64,000 nucleotides of DNA, taken from Gnetum montanum (taxonomy: Eukaryota > Streptophyta > Gnetopsida > Gnetales > Gnetaceae). This document shows, in pieces, positions 1 through 11,899 of the stretch. Below the pieces are notes generated by a model. It was given only the letters and a program-made list of their open reading frames with translations, did not search any database and was not told where the DNA came from. The translations under genes were made by a program, and so were the position numbers. The stretch is taken from NCBI GenBank assembly GCA_015680685.1, contig MNCI01002211.1:1-64000 (forward strand), given 5' to 3'. The first letter of the stretch is position 1. Each line of letters starts with the position of its first letter.

Positions 1-336
1 TTGTGCTCAAATGTTTTTGCAAAATTTTATTTGTTACAAGCAGGTTTTATAAGGACCGCGTAGACTAGGCAGTTGAACAAAATAGGAAATTTTCAAGAAC
101 TCACAGTACTGGACAAAGTTGGCTGAATCTCTTTAAAGTAAGTCATTTGTAGTTCACACGCAACGAAATTGTCACATTTCATACAACCGCATGCCGCAAC
201 AGCACACACACATACTCACATTAACTACTGAGTCTATTTGGAGGTATCTGGGCCTTGGTGTAGCCAGAGATCAGCAGGCACCTAAATCCTATTCGAGGAC
301 ACTCGTTGGCGGTCGAGTCCCAAACGGTCGCCAACA
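1..336 (+). repeat. LTR-A, 3' part (truncated by window edge)
   Basis: This stretch is closely similar to 2820-3146 on the same strand and to the reverse complement of 48404-48740. All three copies end in the same CCAACA terminus after a conserved block containing an 'actcgttggc' core. The sequence just after the end (AGAAG at 337-341) differs between copies, as expected at an element boundary. It is therefore the 3' end of a long terminal repeat whose start lies outside the window. No primer-binding site follows it, so it may be a solo LTR or a 3' LTR. It keeps more CpG than the 1750-3146 copy. Confidence 0.75.
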
Positions 337-1749
337 AGAAGTTATATGAAAGGTTCTTAATTGGTTTATGGGTATTGAATGTTTCTTCAGAAATTAGCCA
401 ATCTTCTACTAGCAACATTATTAAGAATGGTATAGGGTTTAAGATCAAAAGAAAGAATAAAACTACAACAACACAAATTGAGAAGAAGCATGGATGTAGT
501 CTTAAGAAGGCTTATGTAGGCACTGAATTAAAAAGAGAAAGGAAGGGTAGGAAACTTCTTCAAGAAGTAGTTTTGAGATTTTAGATGGTTCTGAGAGTAA
601 TAAATTTGAAAAATTTAATCCAAATTTTATGAAAAAGAGATTGAAGAAGGATAAAGGTATTTCTTCAAAAGAAGTTCACTTTCTAAGTTAAATTCTTCTA
701 TATCTAAAAGTATTGAAATAATAAAAATATGCCTTTGCCAACCAATAAAAATTTGGACAATTTTTACTATTATCAAATAGTTAGATTGAAAGAAGAAAAA
801 GATAATATGGCTACAAATATTAGAAGCTCCCATAACAATAGTGGTAGATAAAATGGATAAATTTAATGAACATATCTCTCATTGTAGAAATGATGATTAT
901 TTGTTGTCAGAAAGGATTAATAATAAATATAAAGGTTGTGAATGTGAATCTAAATTAGAAGATAGGAAGATTGGAGTAAGCAGTAAAACAAAAATACCAA
1001 AATATAGCTTGCTTAGTTTTAGTATACTAAAAAGTAAGTTACAGAAGCTAATTGTTTCTACTATGAAATTTGCAAAATTTGTAATCCGCATGTCAAACAT
1101 TAAGCCAAAGATATTCTCCTAATCTTGGTTTGGACCCTATGAATTCCAAAGGCCACTATTGTTACTACTTGGTGGCATCTGGATCCTTTAACGATGCCAT
1201 CATTTGAGGGTATCATCACTGATGGTGAGGCCATCAAGTTTTGTGGAATCCTTGACATCATGGGTAGGTGTTCTATCATGCTGTAGAGGCTCTTCCTACT
1301 GTGTTTGCATCTATGTTAGCATCATCATCATCACCATTGAATATGTGCACAAGAAAACGATGAAGAAATTGAGCTACAACAAGATTATAGAGTAGATTAC
1401 AAAGGGTCTAAAAACACAGCAGCACCTGACACCAGCAGAGCTAGTATGCCCATGACTCATTATGGTTATGGCTACTCCAATGCCTTCACCATTGCACTAG
1501 CATTGTCACCATTGTCCACCTTTTTCTCCACCCATGACATCTAGAACAAAGACAAAGGGTTCCTAGAACACCAACATCACAAGAACATGCCATATGGCAT
1601 TATTAGCACCTTCCAACTTGAGGTTTATTGTGGGAAGTTTGAGGAACACACGCTTGATAAAGTGGGCACCTATCTACATGCCACCTGGTTTGATGTCATG
1701 GATAATTGGATTTGAATCAAATTTGTATAAACATTTCGATACAAAGATA
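337..1749. other. Unrecognised AT-rich stretch between two LTR-A copies
   Basis: No gene is recognised. A lysine-rich reading frame runs on plus at about 337-584, and another short frame with proline, alanine and tyrosine lies near 1390-1545, but neither shows a known motif. A short CAT repeat lies near 1318-1335 and an A-rich run near 1770-1800. It could be the internal part of a non-autonomous LTR-A element, or host DNA between two solo LTRs. No PBS follows 336, which argues mildly against the first option. Confidence 0.3.
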
Positions 1750-3146
1750 ACCATGAACAATGACCAATAGAGAAAAAAGAAAAAAAAAGAAAAAAATAAA
1801 GGAAATGACAATAATAAATATATGGTTTAAGAAGAAGGTAGTTTACTAGATAATTATCTAACATCCTATGTGTACTGGACACTTAGTAACAATAACTTGT
1901 ATTCCTATAGTAAAGGTAACTTCCTATAGAAGTTATAACTTCTTAAGGAAGTTATAAATTAATATCTTAGATATTTGTAATCTACCTTAACTTTTCATGA
2001 TGATTGTAACCACCCTAAAGTCACTATAAAAGGGGCTTATAGGGTAGATTTCAAAGGAGGGAGGCTTTTGAAGAAGAAGAAATTTGAAGATTATTTATAC
2101 GATGGTTTGCTAAAGACATCGTTTCAACCACTTTGTTTTAGTCGTATGAGTTCATTCTTTCCTATTTTGTTTTGTTGCTTAACTAGTAGTTTAGATAGTA
2201 TCATACTTAGTATGTAAATTTGGGGTTTTTATATTACTTTTATAGTTTTTTGTTGTATGATAGTAGACTCCTATTAAGATTTTTCATGGAAGAACTCATG
2301 TTGGAAAGCCTCAAGAGCAATTTAATAGAAAAGTTTATTATTATGCAATGTTTAAGGCTGCTATTAGAATTTTTGTAAGAGAGCCTCTACTATAGACAAG
2401 CTAGTTGAGCAATTCAATAGTTTAGAGAGTTTAAAAAATCTTTGGTATTTTGATAGAATTGAAATAGCTTTTTGATTTTTAAGTATATTCCCTTAGTATT
2501 TTAATTAGAAATTATCAAATCTTTGAAAGCTTTGTTGTATGTAATCATTGACAACTATAATTTAGCCAAAATAGAGACTCGTATGTGGTGGTTTAGGTAG
2601 CAATTTTTGGTAGTATAGTAGGATTGTCTTTAAAAAATTGCTTGTTTGAGCCTAGAAAATTTGAACAATTCATAGATATTGAATTAGGGATAACTTTATT
2701 ATGAAGTGTTTCTTCATATCAATTTACCTTGCTTAAATATTTGAGGTTTTTACACAAATCTACTTTCTTTTCTTTCTTGTGGAGCTTTCTCTCTTTGGGG
2801 GAAATTAGGAGTAGATTAGTAGAGTTATGCTTAAATGGTTTTTGCAAAATTTTATTTGTTACAAGTAGGTATTATAAGAACTGTATAGACTAAGTTGTTG
2901 AACAAAATAGAAATCTCTGATAACTCATAGTGTTTTACAAAGTTGGCCAAATCTATTTTATGATAGTTGATTATAGTTTTATATGCAACCCAACTATTTC
3001 AACATTCACAATAGCAAAAACATATTCACATTTCACTACTGAGTCTATTTGGAGGTATTTGGACCTTGGTTTTTCCAGAGACTAGCAAACACCTAAATCC
3101 TGTTCGAGGCACTCGTTGGCAATCGCATCCCAAATAGTCATCAACA
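1750..3146 (+). repeat. LTR-A, second copy
   Basis: The 3' 330 bases match 1-336, and the 5' part matches the reverse complement of about 49530-49940, including the 'ggacactt' and 'gtaacttcc'-like blocks. The copy ends in TCAACA at 3146. The start near 1750 is approximate: homology fades into an A-rich tract. It carries a TATA box at 2024 and downstream a purine-rich leader, so it reads on plus. It is more diverged and poorer in CpG than the other two copies, so it is probably the oldest. Confidence 0.65.
2024..2033 (+). promoter_or_regulatory. TATA box of LTR-A
   Basis: The motif CTATAAAAGG lies about 1.1 kb before the LTR end and is followed by a purine-rich leader with GAAGAAGAAG. Position and strand fit the U3/R border of a plant LTR. 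In the copy at 48404-51207 this region falls in the assembly gap. Confidence 0.6.
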
Positions 3147-3478
3147 CTGAGATAGAAAAATTATTTATGAAGCTCAAAATTGTACAAAAGATGATATCAA
3201 TCCTAGGTTAAACTGATTTTGAATTGATGCTTATAAAAGTTGTACCATTCAACTAGAGTAACAAGAATAAGTTAAACCTTAGCCTTTAGAGAAAATAACT
3301 TACTCCAAAACCTATCATTCATTTAGATGTAGCTATGCATAATTTAATTTAAACAAGTAAAGAAAGCTATTTAGTTTTATATTAATTGAGAGGAAAAAGA
3401 AAAAAGAAAAAAGTAGAACTTGTTTAGATTACCATTATAAGAATAGTCTTTACAAGCCTTTTTCAAAAGTGTATTATA

Positions 3479-3545
3479 ACTCCTCTTCCACTCCCCTCTC
3501 CTCCCCCTTGTTCCCCTCCTCCCCTCCTCCTCTCTTTCTAATGAA
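3479..3545. repeat. Polypyrimidine (C/T) tract
   Basis: About 65 bases are almost pure C and T (purine runs on the other strand), made of CCTCC and CCCCTC units. It lies between LTR-A and a minus-strand coiled-coil ORF. It may simply be a slippage product. On the minus strand it is a long purine run, which could resemble a polypurine tract, but no LTR begins beside it. Confidence 0.7.
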
Positions 3546-3599
3546 TCTACTCTAGGATTTATATAGTAACCATTGGTGGTTAGAATAGTTATAAGATTA

Positions 3600-4729
3600 T
3601 GGATTCATCATTTTCACATTCTTTTCATATAATTGCAAAGTGTTGGATAGTTGCTCAAATTCCTAATAAGTTTTCTTTATTTTCTAAATCTAGAGCACTT
3701 CCATCAGCCACTGCTGAGATAACTTCCCATGACCTAGCAAAATTTTTACAACTTGATTTAGTATATATGGATTGGTGTTGTTAATGTCTTCAACACTTAT
3801 TTCTCTAGCACTTACTTCTATTAGAGAGTTATCTCAATTAATGCAGCTCCTGTGCTTGAACATGTTTGCTCCAACTCTAATATTTTTTGAGGAGATTTAG
3901 CCAATATCCTTGTAATTGTCATCATCATACTATCAAAGATATTTTTTTTATATTATATCAATATTTCTCTTTTTTCTTTGAATATTTCAAATAGTTCTTG
4001 GGCTCTTCTTTCCATCTGAACAAAAATGACTTGATTGCTTTTCATTTCTTCAATATTGGATTTAGTCTCTTGTATTCATTCCTTGTTGTAATTGATCTCA
4101 ACAATTAATTCATTTGAATATTGCAAATAGTTCTTGAGCTCTTCTTTCCATCTAAATAAAAATGACTTGATTGTTTTTTATTTCTTCAATCTTGGATTTA
4201 GTCTCTTGTATCCATTCCTTGTTGTAATTGATCTTAGCAATTAATTCTTGAAAATTCAGTTTTGAGTAAGCATAATTTAGAGCCTTGCCATTTTTAGCCT
4301 ATTCTAATTCAAAGCTCACAATAACTAGTTTCTCCTCTAATTGTATCATAGATTATTCTTTGTTTTCTAGTAGTGACTCTTTGATGGTGATCATAGGTTT
4401 TAGATGTTCATTCTCATCTTTAGAGATTTTTAACTCTTCTCTTTATCTAGTTATTTCTTGTTCATTTTGCATCAAATACTTCTTTAGCTTGGCTATTTGA
4501 TTGTTAGCTACTTGTTCCATGTCTTTGATTAGAATAGCTATTATGGTTTCTAACATGTCTTCATGAGACATTACTAGCTTTTGCTCTTCAATTTTTGGAT
4601 CATCTTCCTTATAGAAGAAGATGATGCTTCTGTTTCTATATCGATAGAATCTTTTAACTTAGAATAAATTTTTATTTTTTTCTCTTTAAATTTGAAGGAC
4701 TGAGCTACTCCATTCATCAAATAGCTTGA
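3600..4729 (-). pseudogene. Coiled-coil ORF, C-terminal half (split by copia insertion)
   Basis: Read on minus from about 4570, a frame rich in Lys, Glu, Ile, Leu and Asn begins MEQVANNQIAKLKKYL and continues with heptad-like spacing for about 200 codons, broken by a few TAG/TAA codons. It looks like a long coiled coil of a structural (Gag-like) retroelement protein, similar in style to the ORF at 16976-19922. The upstream half appears to lie at 9868-10640, because the intervening copia element has a matching target duplication. No enzyme motif is visible. The family is not identified; decay prevents exact ends. Confidence 0.45.
3980..4251. repeat. 136-bp tandem duplication in coiled-coil ORF
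   Basis: Copies at 3980-4115 and 4116-4251 are about 90% alike by eye. The period is not a multiple of three, so the duplication shifts the reading frame of the coiled-coil ORF; it therefore probably arose after coding selection ended. Confidence 0.8.
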
Positions 4730-4735
4730 AGGAAA

Positions 4736-5910
4736 TGAGAACTAAGAACTTAGAAATGGGGTTGAATAAGTTCACTAATTTTAACAATCAAGATAACCAA
4801 AAATACAACTAAATGTACATGATTTCTCAACTTGGATACTTCTACACTTGGATGATAGATTCCTTGCACACCTCTTGACTTTGTTTCACAAAATATGATT
4901 TCAAGGGCACCATAACCTTTACAAAGTTTTAGCTCTACAAGCGATGTTTTCACATATAAACACACCCAACCTTGTAAGGTACTAACAAGCTCAAAATGTG
5001 GTTTTAAGGATCCCATAACCTTTACAATAGCTTTAGCTTTGCAAAGGATGTTTTCTCTCAAGAAACACATCCAACCCTACAAGATCCCAATAACCTTAGG
5101 AGATGTCTTCTCACAATAAGTACATCAACCCCATGGGGCTTACAAATAGAAAAGAAAACAAATCAAGAAGAGAATGTAAATACACTTTAGAAATCGCTTG
5201 CTTTGAGGCTCTCACAATACAAAATACAACTCATAAAAGATGTGGAAATGAAGTACATAGTACAACACAAGATCTATACCATGATGGTTAAATCATGTGA
5301 ATAGTGCTTATTCTTTTCATGAAGATACCTTCTATTTTATAGTCTTTCTCACTATCACATAACCATTGGAATTTGTATAATAGCTAGGAAAAATCTAGAT
5401 GGGAGTTAGGAAATAACTAGGTGGGATGTCCCATTCGAACTTAGGATGTCTCTTTGAAATCTTTCCTTTTGTAAGTGGAACATCCCATTGGAAATTGGGA
5501 CATTTGATATTTTTATGGGACATTTGACTTGAGACTAAGCTTTTACCTTTGGGACATATGCTAATTTTTTGAGATGTCTAGGTAGATACTGAAACATCTT
5601 CTTTTTAATTAACATCATTGACATCTTTCATCTTTCTTTTAGTTGATACTTTGTCATCTTAGATTGATAAATTACCTTTCAACTTGGTCTTAACTTGCTC
5701 TTTGTTCTGATCTCATAATGATCTTGTCTTGATACCATCTAAGCTCTTGTCCCAATCACATCATGCTCTTGTCTTGATTATGTTATGATCTTGTTTTATT
5801 TATGCTCTTATCTTTCTCTTGTCTTAGTTCTTCCTAGTCTTACAAGATTCCACATGCACATTTTCCACTTTCTCCATTTTTCTAGGTTTTAACATTTCAA
5901 ACGTTTAACA
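4736..5910 (-). repeat. Copia 3' LTR
   Basis: On minus it starts TGTTAAAC directly after the PPT and ends TTCTCA at 4736. It matches 8713-9867 along its length, with indels. TG...CA ends are present. A minus TATA box (TATAAAAT) lies at about 5335-5342. A truncated relative is at 36027-36296. Confidence 0.8.
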
Positions 5911-5926
5911 ATCTCCCCCTTTTTGG
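5911..5926 (-). promoter_or_regulatory. Copia polypurine tract
   Basis: Minus strand reads AAAAAGGGGGAGAT immediately before the LTR start TGTTAAAC. This is the usual plus-strand priming site of plant copia elements and fixes the orientation. Confidence 0.85.
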
Positions 5927-7500
5927 TGATGTACAAAACATGAGAAAATGGGTTTACATAGTTCATAATAAACAACATAAGATAGACAAATAAGAGCATA
6001 ACTATCTAAACAAAAAGATCCTATGGTAGCAAAGATGAAAAGAGATATGAAAAATGGTTAGTTGGCATACATCCATCACTCATGATCACATAAGGTGAAA
6101 AAGTAATAGTTCACATCAAAAGCTTGCCAAAAATTGTCCAATATGAAAGCCCAATCATACATTACAAGTAACTTTAAAAAAAGATATCTAAAGATAAATC
6201 CATAAAAATAAACTATTCACCATAAAATCTACATAGCATAACATCATATGATAAAGTAATAAAGGTACACATAGATATATATAAAGGATGAAAAAGAGAT
6301 AGATAGTGGTTAATGAACATAGGTTTCATAGGGTTAATCAAGAAAAACAAGTTCCATTGAGAGCTATCCATATCTATTCACATTGCAAGTCAAAATAAAT
6401 AATCTATGAAGCACATATAATCAAAGACTACTATCCAAGAATATTTCCATGTTAGCCCAAAGGTTGTACTCCAAATGTTGAGTACTAAAAACAAGTATCC
6501 TATCTTTGAAATATCATGCCATAGTAATGAGTATAGGTTTCATAGGGCTAATTAAGAAAAATAAGTTCCATTAAGAGCTACCCATACTTGTTCACATTAC
6601 AAGTTAAAACAAATAATCAATGAAGCACATATAATCAAAGCCTATGGTCCAAAAATATTTCCATGTAATCTCAAAGGTTGAACTCTAAAGCATGAGCACT
6701 GAAAACAAGTAACTTATCTTTGAAACATCATTCCATGGTAAACAAAAGTATGTATCCAAGCATATATCCACATATATAATAAAAATTAAGTCACAACATA
6801 TAGTATCCAAAACATAAAATTTGTGTCAGTTGACCACAAACTTGTAATATCAAAAATCATAATTAACATCTAAATTAAGATTTAAACACTATAAAAGAAT
6901 GAGATAGTTTAACTTATCATATCTTACCTTTTGTGTTTCCAATTATTGACTCGTCATTAAGATAAGTTTAATCCAATGTCTACTAAAACTTTGAAGATCA
7001 TTTTTCTTTATTTGCAATTCTACACCTTGTAAGATTAACTAAAGATTTCTTTGGATATACAAAGATTTCCAATAGCATCCATTCAACAATTTTATAATCA
7101 TTGACTTTTATAAAAATAAACTAATTGAAATTAAGTTTAGTAAGTCAAGGAATAAAGATTATAATCATACTTACCATTTCTTAGCTTGCTTGATTCTAAG
7201 CATGGACATGATTAATGAAGTTTAGGATGAGGCCCTCCATCATAGAGTACCTTCCTATCATGCATTTGATCCTTACCATATTTGTCATTAGCATCTTTGT
7301 TTGAAACTCTTGGTTCATTTGAGGTTTCTTTTTATTCATACTTATGTTCTCTAAGTTGAATGGACTGATAATTTCCTTGAGTTAATAGTTTTGATTCTCC
7401 AATATCACTGGTTCTTTTATCAACATGTGTAGTTATCTCTTCATCTTACTTTTTCTTTTTTGGTCTCCAAAGTTTCTTACCCTGCAAATCATACTTTCTA
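5927..7500. other. Copia internal region without a gene
   Basis: No reading frame of note is seen on either strand. The stretch is AT-rich and holds a 214-bp tandem duplication (6318-6745). In a full element this interval would hold the end of gag or all of pol; no RT or integrase motif is present, which suggests deletion and replacement by filler. Confidence 0.5.
6318..6745. repeat. 214-bp tandem duplication
   Basis: The block beginning 'ataggtttcatagggttaat' at 6319 recurs at 6533 with a few substitutions, and similarity continues through 'cttatctttgaaa' at the end of each copy. Two copies in direct orientation, inside the non-coding part of the copia element. Confidence 0.8.
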
Positions 7501-8640
7501 GACTTCTTTTGATAAGACCATGTAGTCAATTTATAATGTTTTAATCATAAATAACAATAAGATTGCTTATGCCCATATTCTCTACAACAATAACACAATT
7601 TTTCTCATTCAAGCTAAATGTTCAAACTTGGGTATATACCTCCCATTTGGTGAAGTGCTTGTAGATGTTTCATAGTGGGAATGAATTCTCTATCCTCTTC
7701 CATTGTTTGAATATCCTCCTTGTTCTAGCTTGATTTTTAGAGTCTCCTTTTCTTTTATTAATCTATCATTGATGAGCTTCAAATTTGCAAAATCTTGTTA
7801 ATCTACTCATGGGAAAGGATTAGGTTTTGTTCCTCAACCTTTAGGTTTGAGTTTTTCTTTTCAAGATTTGAGCACTTCATATTAAGCTGAGCTATCTCTA
7901 GTTATTTAGTATGCAAAGCCTTTTTCATTCTGAAGCATAAATTTTGAAAGGAAATTATTTTATTACAAATTAGATCATACCTTTCTTCATTTTGATGCAT
8001 AAAGTTTGAAAGGAGATTGTTTTATTGCAAAGTAGATCATACCTTTCTTCAATGATACCTTCACATTCTCTACCTTCTTCTAAAATTTTGGAAATGGATG
8101 CTTCATGTGCAAGAGACATGTAGATAAAATGTGAGTTTATGAATGGATCATCAATTTCTTCTTCATTGAATTCATCATCCTAGATAGTGTAGAGGTTTTT
8201 AGCCTTCTTATCTTCTCGAGCTTCATCATCAAAGATTGGATCATTGATGGATTCTTGATTATCCAAGGCTATACACAAAAGATGTGAATCTTTGGATGTA
8301 TTGCTAGTTTCCTCTTCATCATCCCAACTTGTATAGATGTTCTTTGCTCTCCTTTCTTTACTAGACTATTTTTCTTGTAGCCTGTAAGTAGTAGTGTATT
8401 CAAAGGCCATATGGTCTCTTCTACCACATATTCAACATTCCATAGAAGAGGTATTGAAATTGGAAATTTTAAATTGCTTACCTCTTTTCTTACATTTATT
8501 GTCCAATATGTTGTTGATGAGTTGAGTGTGTCCATCTAGGATGAATACACATATAATGAACCTCATTTACTTAAAGATTCCTTGCATTTGAGCCTTCCAG
8601 CCCATAAAGTTGACCCCATTGAACAATGATAGCTTTGTGT
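7500..8640 (-). pseudogene. SIRE-like copia Gag (decayed)
   Basis: On minus, a first zinc knuckle reads E-C-*-I-C-G-R-R-D-H-M-A-F-E-Y near 8440-8400 (last Cys now Tyr), followed by a basic stretch, an acidic segment with TSWDDEEE, a Leu/Lys/Glu coiled coil, and a second intact knuckle C-Y-C-C-R-E-Y-G-H-K-Q-S-Y-C at about 7594-7553. The order knuckle, WDD-acidic, coiled coil, second knuckle is typical of long SIRE/Maximus-type Gag proteins, which package RNA in virus-like particles. Stops and frameshifts break it. The start lies downstream of the PBS at 8699. Confidence 0.6.
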
Positions 8641-8698
8641 ATGATATCTCTTTCATTTTTTACTCTTGAATTGTTACACTCAATCTGGAAGTACCAAA

Positions 8699-8710
8699 GC
8701 TTTGATACCA
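8699..8710 (-). promoter_or_regulatory. Copia primer-binding site (tRNA-iMet type)
   Basis: Minus strand reads TGGTATCAAAGC two bases after the LTR end. It differs by one base from the usual plant TGGTATCAGAGC complement of initiator tRNA-Met. It shows that 8713-9867 is the 5' LTR. Confidence 0.85.
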
Positions 8711-8712
8711 CT

Positions 8713-9867
8713 TGAGAATTAAAACTTAGAAGGGGAAATTGAATAAGTTCATCAATTTTAACAATCAAGATAACAAAAAATACAACTAGATGTATGTGGT
8801 TCTCCAACTTGGATACTTTCACACTTGGAGGATAGATTTCTTGAACATCTTTGAACTTTGTTTTTTTAGAAAATGTGGTTTCAAGGGTACCACAACATTT
8901 ACAAAGTTTGAGTTTTGCAAGGGGTGTTTTTACATAGAAACACACCCAATCCTATAAGGTCCCAATAAGCTCAAAATGTGGTTTCAAGGATCCTATAACA
9001 TTTACAATAACTTAAGCTTCACATGGGATGTTTTCTCTCATGAAACATATCCAATTCCACAAGGTACTAACAAGCTTAAGAAATGCCTTCTTACAAGAAG
9101 CACATCAACCTTGTAGGTCTTACAAAGGAAAAAGAAAGAAATCAAGGTGAGAATGTAACTACACTTGATAAATTTTTTGCTTTGAGATTCTCATAATACA
9201 AAATACAACTCAAAAAAGATGTGGAAATGAAGTAAAAAATATACCACAATATGTCCTTTTCATGAAGATCTCTTTTATTTTATAGCCTTTCTCACTATTA
9301 CATAACCATTGGAATTTGCACAACAGCTAGGAAACAACTAGTCAGGATGTCCCATTTAAGCTTGGGATGTCTCTCTGAAATCTATCCTCTTGCATGTGGG
9401 ATGTTCCACTCAAAATTAGGACAGCTCACTTTGGATATACTAGTTAGAATGTCTCAATAGTAATTGCAAAATTTTTTGTTTTTGTGAGATGTCTTGCCTA
9501 AGATTGAACTTTTACCTCTAGGACATCTATCGATCTTTTGGGACATCTAAGAAGATACTAGAACATATTCTTTTGGTTTGTAAGCTTTGTGCATCCTTGA
9601 AATGTTTCATCTTTGTTTTCAGATTGAGACTTTATTACCTCAGATTAAAAATTTAGCTCTTAGCTTGATCTCAACTTGCCCTTTGTCCTAATCTCACAAT
9701 GATCTGATCTTGACACCATCTAATGTCTTGTTCTAATCACATCATGCTCTTGTCATGCTCTTTTCTCAATCATGTTCTCTTAGTTCTTTCCTAATCCTAG
9801 AAAATTCTAGAAGCACAATTTTCACTTTCTCCATTTTCCAAGATTTTGACATACTAAAAGGTTAACA
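8713..9867 (-). repeat. Copia 5' LTR
   Basis: Matches 4736-5910. On minus it begins TGTTAACC at 9867 and ends TTCTCA at 8713, next to the PBS. A minus TATA-like box lies at about 9276-9283. The two LTRs differ at many sites and by indels, so the insertion is old. Confidence 0.8.
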
Positions 9868-10640
9868 AGGAAGTCTAGGATTGTTAGAGCTAATGTTGAA
9901 CTCTACCCCTCTTTCTGATATTGTTGCTATAGCTTATTTAGGCTCTATTTCTCTAATATCTAATGCTACTACTATTTAAAAATATATAGTTGTTATTTAT
10001 ATTTATTAGATTTTATTCTTTTCATCCTTATTTTTCTAGCTACTTTATTCCTTGCATACTTAGCTTCATTTGGTGGAAATCTTTCATTTGGCATGGCTTC
10101 TTCTTGATCTTGTAGCACCCTCGAGAAATAATTCTCTTCCAGCTAAGCTAAGTATTTATCTATAAAATCCTTCACCAAATGATGACCTTTGCTTTTCATC
10201 CATCTACATACTTCAATAACTGGTAGATCACAAGTAGAGACTCAAAGCTTCATTGATAATATTCTTTTCAACCATTTTGCAACTTCATCCTTGGCACAAT
10301 TTACTTCTTTGTTTGTAGCTCTTTAATAAAATACATCTATTTCATTGGGCTGATAAGCTTTTCATATTTTAGTAGTTGATTATATTCTCTTTATTTCTCT
10401 TGGACATGCGTTGCATTACTAAATTCCCAAAAGTAAAAATTCAAAGAAAGAACTTTTTATGTTTGTAATCATGCCTTTCCTACTTCTAATATCATCAAAT
10501 ATGGAGCTACAAATTTGGAAAGCTTGTCCTTCAAAATCTAGTATAAAAAATTTGAGTATAATGGAAATGTAGAAAAATAGATCCATAGCATTTCCCCTTT
10601 ATCTCATTGATTATTTGTTGGTCTATTTTTTGTGGGAAAG
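9868..10640 (-). pseudogene. Gag-like ORF, N-terminal half (split by copia)
   Basis: A minus frame from about 10600 contains readable segments (for example ILDFEGQAFQICSSIFDDI and VIEVCRWMKSKGHH) interrupted by a few stops, down to the copia boundary at 9868. Its continuation is expected at 4729 on the far side of the insertion, where a coiled-coil region begins. The combination of a globular N-terminal part and a coiled-coil C-terminal part resembles the ORFs at 13852-16003 and 16976-19922. Family and function are not recognised. Confidence 0.4.
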
Positions 10641-11899
10641 CTCCCAAAATAAATTTGAATAAATAGGGGTATATACAGTTCATAAAAAATTTTAAGGCTT
10701 GAACATTAAAACAAATTCTTTGATATATGACTAGGATCTTTAGGTTGAACCCTTAACTATGTTGCATAGATTAAAAAAACTAGGATAGTTCTTTTAGGTT
10801 TAGAAACCTTACTAAAAAAAATTCACTAAAAATGAGATTAAGCTTAACTAAGCCTCTTATCCTTGAATTTGAGCCAAGCTATTATATAACACACCATTCA
10901 TGTACTTTACAAGAAAGAAATTCCTTTTATTATCTAATGCTACCAAAGAATAAACATGATAATTGCAAATTAGATTTATTTCATAGTCTAAAAAAATTTG
11001 AAGATAAAATAAAATTCTTTGAGAAAAGCCTGAACAAAAATTTAAAGCATGAAATTTTTTTCCATTTTTGGATGAGTTTAAAATTTACCGTTAAGCACAT
11101 TTTCATTATAGTAGTGAGCTTTTACCTCTTTTAAGTCGATCTTTATTAGATCATAAAGCTCAGACACCTTTTTGGTATTGATGTTGACATATCATTATGT
11201 ATTTCCTCTAAAGCGAAGCATATCCCTCTCATACACAGTCTCAGCTATCAGGTGGCTTACAACATTTCTTATAATGGTTGCCCTTGGCTTGAAAATGGGC
11301 TTGTGGAGACCTATCTTCTTTTAAATTTCTCATGAGTTCTCCATTGTTTCTGAATATTCAAGTCTTATATTCTCTATTTGGTCATGGTCTTCATCAAAGC
11401 TAAGTAAATATCTTTATTTCATTTCAAACTCTGGGCATTTGATGTTGATCCATTGCCAAAGTTGATAAATCTTTAGCTTGAAATACTATAGATAATCAGA
11501 AAATCTAAAAATGTTAATGTCCTAGAATTTCTGAGTTACTTTCTCCTTTTCCTTGTGAAAAATTTTGGCTAACGTTCAAAGGACCTCAAGAAATATTTTC
11601 TCTATGCTTGGATGATAGCTCTTACTCTACTTCAATGTTGAGATTTGATTACTAATGATTCTATGATTTGAAATTCATCATGAGAGGATTCATTAATACA
11701 TGGAGCCTTTTCTTTCAATTCTCTTACTTAGGGATAGGTTGTTTAAATTATTTTTCAACATATGTCATGAGCCTTGATTTCATTAAGCTACTTTGCTAAC
11801 TCTATTATATATCCATATACTTTGGTACAAACCATTTAATTTCATTGCTTGACCTATCTTTTGTTAATCTAGTTTTTAGGTTTTCCTTAAGAATGATGA
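10641..11899. other. AT-rich stretch, nothing recognised
   Basis: Short frames exist (one of 100 codons on plus at 10832-11134) but they show low-complexity AT-driven composition and no motif. Some continuation of the minus-strand ORF at 9868-10640 may be hidden here. Confidence 0.3.

Larger units (their letters stand above)
4736..9867 (-). mobile_element. SIRE-like Ty1/copia element lacking pol
   Basis: Two direct repeats (4736-5910 and 8713-9867) bound an internal region with a tRNA-iMet-type PBS (8699-8710, minus) and a classical copia polypurine tract (5911-5926, minus), so the element reads on minus. AGGAA occurs at 4730-4734 and 9868-9872, a 5-bp target duplication if one extra A at 4735 is allowed. 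The internal 2.8 kb encodes a decayed Gag with two CCHC knuckles and then runs without recognisable protease, integrase or RT to the PPT. It is thus an internally deleted or non-autonomous copy that needed enzymes in trans. It sits inside a coiled-coil ORF. Confidence 0.8.

Noticed and set aside
10832-11134. 100-codon plus frame
   Set aside because: AT-driven composition, no motif, no promoter, and opposite to the surrounding decayed minus-strand ORF.
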